Of a DNA stretch of 64,000 nucleotides, positions 19,002 to 27,875 are shown one piece after another. Source of the DNA: Pandoraea faecigallinarum (lineage in GTDB: Bacteria > Pseudomonadota > Gammaproteobacteria > Burkholderiales > Burkholderiaceae). Location: positions 2,852,001 to 2,916,000 of the forward strand of contig NZ_CP011807.3 of NCBI RefSeq assembly GCF_001029105.3, written 5' to 3'. A program made the position numbers and the translations under genes. Every line of letters starts with the position of its first letter. Position 1 is the stretch's first letter. The notes under the pieces are model-generated. The model made no database searches, was not told the DNA's origin, and worked only from the letters and a program-made list of their open reading frames with translations.

Positions 19002-20765
19002 CTACGCGATTTCCCGGGCATGCACAAATCGCTCAGGCGACGCTTTGTGCACGGTCGCCGTCAACATGTCGAGTGCATCGGTACCCTCGATGAAGTCCGA
19101 CGCGCGCAATGGCTGCTGAAGATAGGGGTGACGACTGCCGCTCGCCATGAGCCGAGCTCTCGTGGCGCTCGTCACCAGTTCGAAGATCTGATGGCGCGCC
19201 GTGGCCTCGCCTCTGCGCAGCAGCACCCACTCTGTGGGCGCGTTCCTGTCGAATTCCTCCGCCGAAATCATGTCGCTGTGCTCTTCGAACAGGATGGTGT
19301 ACCCGTCTCCCCTGAGGCCCTCCTGCGCATCGAATCGATCGAGCCTCGCATCGATGGCGGACCGGATCAGGGACGCAACGTTCATGTCCGACGCGGCCAG
19401 CCCCACGTCCGCGAAGTGCGCCTGCGCCTTTGCCATATGCGACGCTTCAAGCGCCGCAATGGCCCGCGCATCGGCGCCCGCGCCGCGTCTGAGCATGCCC
19501 AGACGCACGAACACGAGTTCGTGCACCATGGCGGCGCTGATATGAAGTCCGCGCCCGGCGAACACGTCGGCACAGCGCGAGCCGATCATGCTCACGGCGC
19601 GGAAATCGTTGCCATAAACGTTGATCGCGTCGGCCAGGACATCCGCCATCGCCGAAAACGGATCGCAAGTGGCCAGTCTCTCGGCAGCGTTCGCATAATT
19701 TCCGGCTGCCATCGCACGGTCGCCGGCCGCAGCAAAAATCCTGGCGGATTCCAGATACTGCGCGGCAGCCTGGCGCGGCTGCGCCGCGCGCGCGTAGTGA
19801 AATGCCGCCCGCTGCCGGTTTTCGCCCGCCCGCACGTCATTGAATCGACGAACGTCGTCGAGTGTCGCCGGCCCTTCGCGGGCAATCTCGTCCGCCCCCC
19901 CGTTCTCCGGCGCAGACATCGCCGAGTGGATCGTCGCGATGATCTGGCGGGACTGCGCGGTGCGCCGGTCGTCGCCCATCCATTCGAAAAATCGCGCCAA
20001 CGGCTCTCTCTCCGCCAACACACCGCTCACACGTGCGAGCGCGTCATGCGCGGCCGCGGCAACCGCATGCACGGCATCCCGATCCAGTCCGGGCAGCAGG
20101 CTGCCATCCGCCCCGATGGCGGCACCGACGATGCGGAAATTCGCGACGGGATGGTCCTCCGTGAGGTCCGGCATCACGTCCAGCAGCGTCGTGCCGGGTG
20201 GAGTCCCCTCGGGGTGCGCCAGCAGCAATTGCGTGGCCTCGGTCTGCGTGAGATTCAGACCGCCGAACGAGAACCCGCCGTCCATCAGCGAAAGACGTAG
20301 ATCGGTCCCGGGAACACCCACGGCAATGAACTTACCCTGTGTCACATGCAGTCCCGTATCGTCGGGCTGCGACCAGCGATTGACGATTTCCGCGCGAATG
20401 TGCGGTCGCAGGGTACGCGTGAGCTGCGTGGCGTAAGCGTCGAGTCGCGCTTCCGACACCGCGTGACGCACGTGTTCGAGGCCGGTCGGCGTGGTCGACA
20501 GGTGGCTGAGCAAGAGCCGCCGCACGAAGGCGTCGCGATCGACGTCCCGCTCGAAACAGCGCTTGATGAACCGCCAGCCGTCGCTCCTCGTGAATGCGGC
20601 CTCGACCCGCTCGATTGCCCGGGTGAGCTCGGCCGACCCCGGCGCGCAGGTTTGCAGCCGGTCCTGCAATGTCTGCATCGCCCGCGTCAGATGGGCAGAG
20701 GGCGATTCGAGATTCCGGCACGGGCTGAGCGCGCTTCTTAGCGCGTGAATGGCCCCGGAGATCAT
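19002..20765 (-). CDS. Protein of unknown function, paralogue of downstream neighbour
   Basis: A 587-residue protein. The start at 20765 (MISGAIHALRSALSP) follows GGAGATGCG, a good ribosome site. It is the upstream member of a paralogous pair with the gene at 17047-18774. Shared blocks include APGSAELTRAIERVE, NLTQTEATQLLLAHPEG, GADGSLLPGLDRDAV, LAREPLARFFEWMGDD-type sequence and a C-terminal RASDFIEGTDALDMLTATV. The middle is rich in Ala helices resembling TPR-like repeats. The gap to the next gene is about 230 bases, so the two may form one operon. No function can be assigned. Confidence 0.6.
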   Translation of the reverse strand: MISGAIHALRSALSPCRNLESPSAHLTRAMQTLQDRLQTCAPGSAELTRAIERVEAAFTRSDGWRFIKRCFERDVDRDAFVRRLLLSHLSTTPTGLEHVRHAVSEARLDAYATQLTRTLRPHIRAEIVNRWSQPDDTGLHVTQGKFIAVGVPGTDLRLSLMDGGFSFGGLNLTQTEATQLLLAHPEGTPPGTTLLDVMPDLTEDHPVANFRIVGAAIGADGSLLPGLDRDAVHAVAAAAHDALARVSGVLAEREPLARFFEWMGDDRRTAQSRQIIATIHSAMSAPENGGADEIAREGPATLDDVRRFNDVRAGENRQRAAFHYARAAQPRQAAAQYLESARIFAAAGDRAMAAGNYANAAERLATCDPFSAMADVLADAINVYGNDFRAVSMIGSRCADVFAGRGLHISAAMVHELVFVRLGMLRRGAGADARAIAALEASHMAKAQAHFADVGLAASDMNVASLIRSAIDARLDRFDAQEGLRGDGYTILFEEHSDMISAEEFDRNAPTEWVLLRRGEATARHQIFELVTSATRARLMASGSRHPYLQQPLRASDFIEGTDALDMLTATVHKASPERFVHAREIA

Positions 20766-20954
20766 CGCATCTCCTCGCACGGCAGCGGGTTCGATGCCGT
20801 CAACGGGCAGGTACCGTGATGAAAATCAGCGCCGCCGGTGGTATCCGGACAAGCCTGGAGAAGGGAATGGGGGAGGGGCGGACGCTCGGATGCCGATACG
20901 GTCATGGTGGGATTTGGCGGGAAGCGGATGAGAACCGCCCCCTTTTTGCTCGCG

Positions 20955-20989
20955 GTGAAAGCGCCCAATTTTTCCATTGGGCCTTTTCA
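20955..20989. terminator. Intrinsic terminator downstream of LysR gene
   Basis: Stem GTGAAA..GCCCAAT / ATTGGGC..TTTTCAC with a T-rich loop, located just past the minus-strand LysR stop codon at 21008. Confidence 0.6.
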
Positions 20990-21007
20990 CACGCGCGCAG
21001 AAATCGC

Positions 21008-22027
21008 TCAAACCACCACTTCCTGGGGCGCCATCTCCGTGCCGTAAGTCGCCCAGCGTCGTTCGCCGTCGGCATCGGCCGCCGCCACGGTCGGCTTGCA
21101 TTGGCCTGCGGTCTCGTCGAGCCCCTGCAACAACGGGCAGCGCTCGAAGATTTCGGCGATGAAATCGACAAATACACGAACTTTGGGAGACAAATGACGG
21201 TTATGCGGATACACCGCCGAAATCGGCATGGGCGGCGGTTTCCACTGATGGAGAATCTCCACCAGCTGCCCCGATTGCAAGTACGGCAACGCCATGAAGC
21301 GCGCGAGCTGCACGGTGCCGAAGCCCGACAACCCGAGCTGGAGATACGCCTCGGCATCGTTGACCGCAACCGAGCCCTGCATGTGGATTTCGACTTCCTT
21401 GCCGTCGACCACGAACTGCTCTTCGATGACGCGGCCGGTGCGGCTGGAGAAGTAATGCACCGCGGTGTGCCGTTGCAGATCGTCGAGCGTGTGGGGCATG
21501 CCCATACGCTCCAGATAAGCGGGCGACGCACACGTCAGACTCTGAAACATGCCGACCCGCCGGGCCACGAGGCTCGAATCCTGAAGCGTGCCCACGCGCA
21601 ACACGCAATCGACCCCTTCCTGAATCAGGTCGACGGGCTTGTCGCCCATGCCGACCATCAGTTCGATTTCCGGATAGCGGTCGTGAAACTCGCACAACGA
21701 CGGCAGCACCACGAGCTTGCCCAGCGAGCCCGGCATGTCGATGCGCAACTTGCCACGCACGCGCTGGCTGCTCTCGCGAAACGACGACTCCGTCTCCTCG
21801 ATGTCCGCGAGAATGCGCAGGCATCGCTCGTAGTATGCCGCGCCGTCCGGCGTGAGATTGAGTCGCCGGGTCGTGCGCTGAAGCAAACGCGTGCCCAGAT
21901 GCGACTCGAGATTCTGAATGATCGTGGTCACCGAGGTGCGCGGCAACCCGAGGTTGTCGGCGGCACGCGAGAAGCTGTTCGCCTCGACCACTCGCGTAAA
22001 GACCTGCATCGCTTGCAAGCGATCCAT
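21008..22027 (-). CDS. LysR family regulator, probable regulator of the adjacent efflux operon
   Basis: A 339-residue LysR-type regulator. The start at 22027 gives MDRLQAMQVFTRVVEANSFSRAADNLG, the exact family N-terminus. The winged helix includes RTSVTTIIQNLESHLGTRLL and QRTTRRLNLTPDG. The effector-binding domain follows from LRIDMPGSLGKLV. It is divergent from the alpha/beta hydrolase and RND pump genes, which suggests that it controls them. Confidence 0.88.
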   Translation of the reverse strand: MDRLQAMQVFTRVVEANSFSRAADNLGLPRTSVTTIIQNLESHLGTRLLQRTTRRLNLTPDGAAYYERCLRILADIEETESSFRESSQRVRGKLRIDMPGSLGKLVVLPSLCEFHDRYPEIELMVGMGDKPVDLIQEGVDCVLRVGTLQDSSLVARRVGMFQSLTCASPAYLERMGMPHTLDDLQRHTAVHYFSSRTGRVIEEQFVVDGKEVEIHMQGSVAVNDAEAYLQLGLSGFGTVQLARFMALPYLQSGQLVEILHQWKPPPMPISAVYPHNRHLSPKVRVFVDFIAEIFERCPLLQGLDETAGQCKPTVAAADADGERRWATYGTEMAPQEVVV

Positions 22028-22266
22028 GATATTTCCCCATTGAAAGCACTGTTGCACTGGCCGGTCCGGTAATTTCGCTCCCGTCGCAACCGCATAAGCT
22101 TATTGGTCGACGGCATAAGCCAATGCCCACAAGGCTGAGACCGATTAGTCGAGTTGGCCGAACAGTGTTGCCAAATTATAGGCGTTTATCCCAATGTCCG
22201 TGGCCTCTAGACTTCGCTCCATCGAACGTCATCAGAGGGGTATCGCTCGCGCGAACCCAAAGCCAT
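22028..22266. promoter_or_regulatory. Divergent LysR / efflux operon promoter with candidate operator
   Basis: The 239-base region contains two direct copies of GCATAAGC (22092-22099 and 22113-22120) and the inverted repeat ATTGG-N13-CCAAT (22102-22124), which fits a LysR-type box. Assignment is inferred from symmetry and from location between divergent genes. Confidence 0.5.
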
Positions 22267-23196
22267 ATGTCAGCCAACGCCAAGTCGAAGCCGGGCCCAG
22301 CGGGAAAGCCGGGATCTGCCGAGCGCAGCGCCCGCACCGACGACGGACTGCGCATCGAAGAGGTGAGCATCCCGGGCCACGTCGCCCCGGTCACGCTGCG
22401 CCTGTACCGGCCGGTCGGCCTGGGTTCGCCAGGCGCGGCCACCGAACACGCCGGCCAGCCGGGCGTCGTGGTGCCGCTCGAAGCGCACCTGCCCGCCGTG
22501 CTGTATTTCCACGGCGGCGGCTTCTGCAAGGGCTCGCTCGACGACGGCGACGCGGCCGCGCGTTACCTCGCATCGAAGGTCCCGGCGCTGGTGGTATCGG
22601 TCGCCTACTCGCTCGCGCCCGAACATCCGTTTCCCGCCGCGCCCGAAGACGCATGGTGCGCTGCACTCTGGCTGCAACGCCATGCGCGCCGTTACGGGGC
22701 GAGCGCACGCCGTCTGGCTGTCGTCGGCCACGACGCGGGCGGCAACATCGCAGCCGCCCTCACGATGATCGCCCGCGACCGGGGCGAAATCGCCGTGTCG
22801 GCCCAGGCGCTGCTCGCGCCACTGCTCGATCCCAGCATGACGCGTCTGGCTGATGGCCGCACGCCCAGCGACATCGAAGCCAACGAGTGCGCCCGTTGCT
22901 ATCGCGCGTATCTGCCCCATGCCACACAGCGGCTGCACCCCTACGCGGCACCGCTCGAATCGCGCCGTCTCGCGGGCCTGCCGCCCACGTTGATCGCCTC
23001 CGCCGAACATGACCTGTTGCACGTCGAAGCCGAAAAATACGCTGCCGAACTCATTGCGGCCGGCGTGCCCACAGAAGTCACGCGCCATCGCAGCGCTTCC
23101 CATTACGGCCTGGCCGCCCTGCCCGCGGCGCTGCGGGAAGTGGCCACATTCCTGACACGCCGGCTGGCCCCGCCTGTTACCGGCTCTACCCAGTGA
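22267..23196 (+). CDS. HSL-type alpha/beta hydrolase with Asp at the nucleophile position
   Basis: A 309-residue alpha/beta hydrolase of the hormone-sensitive-lipase type. It has the oxyanion segment YFHGGGFCKGS and a C-terminal Asp (ASAEHDLL) and His (SASHYG). The nucleophile elbow reads VVGHDAGGN where the family usually has GDSAGGN, so the expected Ser is Asp. This resembles the GHD elbow of dehalogenases and epoxide hydrolases and may change the chemistry or abolish esterase activity. It is the first gene before the RND pump, 27 bases upstream, so it is probably in the same transcript. Start at ATG 22267; an upstream in-frame start is possible. Confidence 0.75.
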   Translation: MSANAKSKPGPAGKPGSAERSARTDDGLRIEEVSIPGHVAPVTLRLYRPVGLGSPGAATEHAGQPGVVVPLEAHLPAVLYFHGGGFCKGSLDDGDAAARYLASKVPALVVSVAYSLAPEHPFPAAPEDAWCAALWLQRHARRYGASARRLAVVGHDAGGNIAAALTMIARDRGEIAVSAQALLAPLLDPSMTRLADGRTPSDIEANECARCYRAYLPHATQRLHPYAAPLESRRLAGLPPTLIASAEHDLLHVEAEKYAAELIAAGVPTEVTRHRSASHYGLAALPAALREVATFLTRRLAPPVTGSTQ

Positions 23197-23223
23197 GTCC
23201 ATCCGATCCCGGAGATTTGAATA

Positions 23224-24585
23224 ATGACCACCCTCGCTCGCAAACCTGTACTCATTGCCGCTGCCGCCACGGCCGCGCTCCTGGCCATCGGCACGCTCAC
23301 CGTCGTGCGCGTGGACGCCAGCACGCCCGCCGCCCAGGTAATGCCCACTGTGGAAGTGGATGTCGCCAACGTCCTGTCTCGCACCGTAACCGACTGGCAG
23401 AGCTATTCGGGCCGGCTCGATGCCATCGACCGGGTCGATATCAAGCCGCTCGTGTCGGGCACCATCACCGCCGTGCATTTCAGGGACGGCCAACTCGTGA
23501 AAAAGGGCGACGCCCTTTTCACGATCGATCCGCGTCCGTACGCCGCCGAGGTCGACCGCGCCGCCGCACAGCTCGCGTCGGCCAAGGCCCGCGACGTCTT
23601 CACCAGCACCGATCTGGCGCGTGCGCAGCGCCTGATCGCGGATAACGCCATCGCGAAGAAGGACTTCGATCAGAAGGAAAACGCGGCACGCGAGGCCGCT
23701 GCGAACGTGAAGGCAGCGCAGGCCGCGCTCGAGACCGCCCGTATCAACCTCGGCTACACGCAAATCGTGGCACCGGTCGCCGGTCGCGTCTCGCGCGCGG
23801 AGATCACCGTCGGCAATACGGTGTCGGCCGGCGCCCAGTCGCCTGCGCTCACCACGGTGGTGTCGGTCTCACCGATCTACGCCGCGTTCGACGTCGACGA
23901 GCAAACGTACCTCCGTTACCTGTCGAGGGACACCGCCAAACCGGGCGGCGTGCCGGTCGATCTCGGCCTTGCCAACGAATCGGGCTACTCGCGCAAGGGC
24001 ACGGTGTACTCGGTGGACAACCGCTTCGACACCACGTCGGGCACGATCCGCGTTCGCGCGCGCTTCGACAACGCCGACGGCGCCCTCGTACCCGGCCTGT
24101 ATGCCCGTATTCGTGTCGGCGGCGGCGAGCCCCACCCCGCGCTGCTCGTCGACGAAGCCGCCGTCGGCACCGACCAGAGCAAGAAGTTCGTGATGGTGGT
24201 GGACACGGCGAACAAGGCGCAGTACCGCGAAGTTCAGCTCGGCGAGCGCCACGGCGCGCTGGTGGAAATCACTGGCGGGCTGAAAGACGGCGAACGCATC
24301 ATCGTGAACGGTCTGCAACGCGTGCGTCCGGGCGACGCCGTCGCGCCGAAGGTCGTGAAGATGGCCGGTGACACGGGGGATACGCACGACGTGGCTCCGA
24401 CGGCCATGGCCGCTACAGGAGCTACAGAAGCTACAGGTGCCACGGGCGCCGGCGACGCGCCCAAGGCCCCGGCTACCGCCCCGGCTGCGAGCAATGCCAG
24501 GGATACGGGCGCCACGCAAAAAACTTCGCAAAACGGCAGCAAGACGCAATCGGTCGCCGCGGCAACCACCGCGCCGCGCTCGTGA
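23224..24585 (+). CDS. RND efflux periplasmic adaptor (membrane fusion protein)
   Basis: A 453-residue AcrA/MexA-type adaptor. An N-terminal hydrophobic signal (MTTLARKPVLIAAAATAALL) follows a GGAGA ribosome site. The lipoyl-like barrel is split around a helical hairpin (VHFRDGQLVKKGDALFTIDPRPY; then GYTQIVAPVAGRVSRAEITVG), followed by a beta-barrel and a membrane-proximal domain (VNGLQRVRPGDAVAPKVV). The C-terminal tail has low-complexity Thr/Gly/Ala repeats (GATEATGATGAG), unusually long. Together with the next two genes it forms a complete tripartite pump. Confidence 0.92.
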   Translation: MTTLARKPVLIAAAATAALLAIGTLTVVRVDASTPAAQVMPTVEVDVANVLSRTVTDWQSYSGRLDAIDRVDIKPLVSGTITAVHFRDGQLVKKGDALFTIDPRPYAAEVDRAAAQLASAKARDVFTSTDLARAQRLIADNAIAKKDFDQKENAAREAAANVKAAQAALETARINLGYTQIVAPVAGRVSRAEITVGNTVSAGAQSPALTTVVSVSPIYAAFDVDEQTYLRYLSRDTAKPGGVPVDLGLANESGYSRKGTVYSVDNRFDTTSGTIRVRARFDNADGALVPGLYARIRVGGGEPHPALLVDEAAVGTDQSKKFVMVVDTANKAQYREVQLGERHGALVEITGGLKDGERIIVNGLQRVRPGDAVAPKVVKMAGDTGDTHDVAPTAMAATGATEATGATGAGDAPKAPATAPAASNARDTGATQKTSQNGSKTQSVAAATTAPRS

Positions 24586-24686
24586 GCGTCGTGACGGACG
24601 TCATGGCCACCATGGGCCCGATGCTCCAAATGCGCGTGCAGGCACACAGCAACATTGCACGCTGAACGACACCCCAGAGTTTCGTC

Positions 24687-27600
24687 ATGAACATCTCAAA
24701 ATTCTTCATCGACCGGCCTATATTTGCGGGCGTGCTTTCGGTCCTCACGCTGCTGGCGGGGCTGATCGCCGTGTTCCAGCTGCCGATTTCGGAATACCCG
24801 GAAGTGGTGCCGCCGTCGGTCGTCGTGCACGCTCAATACCCCGGCGCGAACCCGAAGGTGATCGCCGAGACCGTTGCTTCGCCGCTCGAAGAGCAGATCA
24901 ACGGCGTGGAAAACATGCTGTACATGCAGTCGCAGGCCAACAGCGACGGCAACCTCACCACGACCGTGACCTTCCGTCTGGGCACCGACCCGGACAAGGC
25001 GCAGCAGCTCGTGCAGAACCGCGTCTCGCAAGCGTTGCCGCGCCTGCCGGACGACGTGCAGCGTCTTGGCGTGACGACCATCAAGTCCTCGCCCACACTC
25101 ACGATGGTGGTGCACCTGATTTCGCCGAACGACCGCTACGACATGACCTATCTGCGCAACTATGCGCTCATCAACGTCAAGGATCGCCTCTCGCGTATCA
25201 AAGGCGTGGGTGAAGTGCAGATGTGGGGCGCGGGCGACTATTCCATGCGTATCTGGCTCGATCCGGCCAAAGTGGCGCAACGCGGTCTGACAGCATCGGA
25301 CGTGGTGAAGTCGATTCGCGAGCAGAACGTTCAGGTGGCCGCCGGCGTGATCGGTGCGACGCCTGCCGGGCCGAATACGCCGCTGCAGTTGAACGTGAAT
25401 ACGCGCGGCCGCCTCAACACGGAAGAAGAATTCCGCGACATCGTTCTCAAGACCTCGCCGGACGGCGCGGTCACGCATCTGAGCGATGTGGCCCGCGTGC
25501 AACTCGACGCCTCGTCGTACAGCCTGCGCTCGTTGCTCGACAACAAGCCGGCCATCGGCCTCGGTATCAACCAGTCGCCGGGGGCGAACTCGCTGCAAAT
25601 CTCGGACGATGTCCGTGCCGCGATGATCGACCTGCAAAAGGACATGCCTCCCGGCGTGGAGTATCGCATCGCGTATGACCCGACGCAGTTCGTTCGCTCG
25701 TCGATCGAGGCGGTCGTGCACACGCTTCTCGAAGCCATCGCACTCGTGGTGATCGTGGTGATCGTGTTCCTGCAAACGTGGCGCGCCTCGATCATCCCGC
25801 TGCTCGCCGTGCCGGTGTCGATCGTCGGTACCTTCGCCTTGCTGCTCGGCTTCGGCTACTCGATCAACGCGCTGTCGCTGTTCGGGATGGTGCTGGCCAT
25901 CGGTATCGTGGTGGACGATGCCATCGTGGTGGTGGAAAACGTCGAACGGAACATTGCGGCGGGGCTCACTCCGAAGGAAGCGACGTATCAGGCCATGCGG
26001 GAAGTGAGCGGTCCGATTATCGCGATTGCACTCACGCTGGTGGCTGTGTTCGTGCCGCTTGCCTTCATGTCGGGTCTGACGGGACAGTTCTACAAGCAGT
26101 TCGCCATGACCATCGCCATCTCGACGGTGATCTCCGCCTTCAACTCGCTCACCCTGTCGCCGGCCATGGCCGCCCTGCTGCTCAAGGACCATCACGCCGA
26201 GCCTGACTGGCTCACGCGTCAGATGAACCGCTATCTGGGCGGCTTCTTCACCGTGTTCAACCGTGTGTTTCATCGCGGTTCCGAGAAATATGGTCACGGT
26301 GTCACGCGCGTCATCGGCCGCAAGGCCCTGATGATGGCGATCTTCGCGGTGCTTCTTGGCATTACGGTACTGCTGGGCAAGGTCGTGCCGGGCGGCTTCG
26401 TGCCCGCGCAGGACAAGGAATACCTGATCGCGTTCGCCCAGTTGCCAAACGGCGCGTCGCTCGACCGCACCGACAAGGTCATTCGCGACATGTCGGATAT
26501 CGCGCTCAAGACGCCCGGCGTGAAGAATGCCGTCGCCTTTCCGGGGCTCTCGGTCAACGGCTTTACCAATTCGTCGTCGGCGGGGATCGTGTTCGTCACG
26601 CTCAAACCGTTCAGCGAGCGTAAGGACAAGTCGCTCTCGGCCGCGGCCATCGCTGCAAAACTCAACGCCGAGTACACGAAGAACAAGGATTCGTTCATCG
26701 CCGTGTTCCCGCCCCCGCCGGTGCTGGGTCTCGGTACGCTCGGCGGCTTCAAGCTGCAAGTGGAAGACCGTGGCGCACTCGGCTACGAGGCGCTGAACAA
26801 CGCCACGCAGGCGTTCATCAAGAAGGCTTCGCAGACAAAGGAACTGGGGCCGACATTCTCCTCGTACCAGATCAACGTGCCGCAGCTCAACGTCGATCTC
26901 GACCGAGTGAAGGCCAAGCAGCTCGGCGTGCCGATCACCGACGTGTTCGACACCATGCAGATTTACCTCGGCTCGCTGTACGTGAACGACTTCAACAAGT
27001 TCGGTCGCGTGTATCAGGTCCGGGTGCAGGCCGACGCGCCGTATCGTGCGCACGCCGACGATATCGGCCTGCTCAAGACACGTAACGCGAACGGCGACAT
27101 GGTTCCGCTCTCGTCGCTGGTGAAGGTCTCGCCGACGTACGGTCCGGAGATGGTGGTTCGCTACAACGGCTACACCGCCGCCGACATCAACGGCGGTCCG
27201 GCCCCGGGTTATTCGTCGGGTCAGGCACAGGCTGCCGTGGAGCGCATTGCCGCCGAAACGCTGCCGCGCGGTGTGAAGTTCGAATGGACCGACCTGGCGT
27301 ATCAGCAGATTATGGCGGGCGACTCGGCGCTGTGGGTGTTCCCGATCTCGGTGCTGCTGGTGTTCCTGGTGCTTGCCGCGCAGTACGAAAGCCTGACGCT
27401 GCCGCTGGCCGTCATCATGATCGTGCCGATGAGCATCATGTCGGCGCTCTTCGGTGTGTGGCTCACGCGAGGGGATAACAACATCTTCACGCAGATCGGT
27501 TTGATGGTGCTGGTGGGGCTTTCCGCGAAGAACGCGATCCTGATCGTGGAATTCGCGCGGGAACTGGAAATGCAGGGACGTACCGCGATCGCTGCCGCCA

Positions 27601-27872
27601 TCGAAGCCAGCCGTCTGCGTCTGCGCCCGATTCTGATGACGTCCATCGCGTTCATCATGGGTGTGGTGCCGCTGGTGACGTCGTCCGGCGCCGGTTCGGA
27701 AATGCGTCACGCGATGGGGGTGGCCGTGTTCTTCGGCATGATCGGGGTGACCGGTTTCGGCCTGATCCTCACGCCGGTGTTCTATGTGCTGCTCCGTACG
27801 CTCGCCGGCAAGAAGCCGCTGCACAGTGCACACGCGTCGACCATGCCTGCCAACGTCAAGGCCGAAGTCTGA
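24687..27872 (+). CDS. RND efflux inner-membrane transporter (HAE1 type)
   Basis: A 1061-residue proton/drug antiporter of the AcrB/MexB class. It begins MNISKFFIDRPIFAGVLS. It has the usual 12 transmembrane segments and two large periplasmic loops. The proton relay in TM4 is intact (GIVVDDAIVVVENVER, with the Asp pair). The second half has the matching GLSAKNAILIVEFARE segment. It likely exports drugs or aromatic compounds; the substrate cannot be read from sequence. Confidence 0.95.
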   Translation: MNISKFFIDRPIFAGVLSVLTLLAGLIAVFQLPISEYPEVVPPSVVVHAQYPGANPKVIAETVASPLEEQINGVENMLYMQSQANSDGNLTTTVTFRLGTDPDKAQQLVQNRVSQALPRLPDDVQRLGVTTIKSSPTLTMVVHLISPNDRYDMTYLRNYALINVKDRLSRIKGVGEVQMWGAGDYSMRIWLDPAKVAQRGLTASDVVKSIREQNVQVAAGVIGATPAGPNTPLQLNVNTRGRLNTEEEFRDIVLKTSPDGAVTHLSDVARVQLDASSYSLRSLLDNKPAIGLGINQSPGANSLQISDDVRAAMIDLQKDMPPGVEYRIAYDPTQFVRSSIEAVVHTLLEAIALVVIVVIVFLQTWRASIIPLLAVPVSIVGTFALLLGFGYSINALSLFGMVLAIGIVVDDAIVVVENVERNIAAGLTPKEATYQAMREVSGPIIAIALTLVAVFVPLAFMSGLTGQFYKQFAMTIAISTVISAFNSLTLSPAMAALLLKDHHAEPDWLTRQMNRYLGGFFTVFNRVFHRGSEKYGHGVTRVIGRKALMMAIFAVLLGITVLLGKVVPGGFVPAQDKEYLIAFAQLPNGASLDRTDKVIRDMSDIALKTPGVKNAVAFPGLSVNGFTNSSSAGIVFVTLKPFSERKDKSLSAAAIAAKLNAEYTKNKDSFIAVFPPPPVLGLGTLGGFKLQVEDRGALGYEALNNATQAFIKKASQTKELGPTFSSYQINVPQLNVDLDRVKAKQLGVPITDVFDTMQIYLGSLYVNDFNKFGRVYQVRVQADAPYRAHADDIGLLKTRNANGDMVPLSSLVKVSPTYGPEMVVRYNGYTAADINGGPAPGYSSGQAQAAVERIAAETLPRGVKFEWTDLAYQQIMAGDSALWVFPISVLLVFLVLAAQYESLTLPLAVIMIVPMSIMSALFGVWLTRGDNNIFTQIGLMVLVGLSAKNAILIVEFARELEMQGRTAIAAAIEASRLRLRPILMTSIAFIMGVVPLVTSSGAGSEMRHAMGVAVFFGMIGVTGFGLILTPVFYVLLRTLAGKKPLHSAHASTMPANVKAEV

Positions 27873-27875
27873 AGG

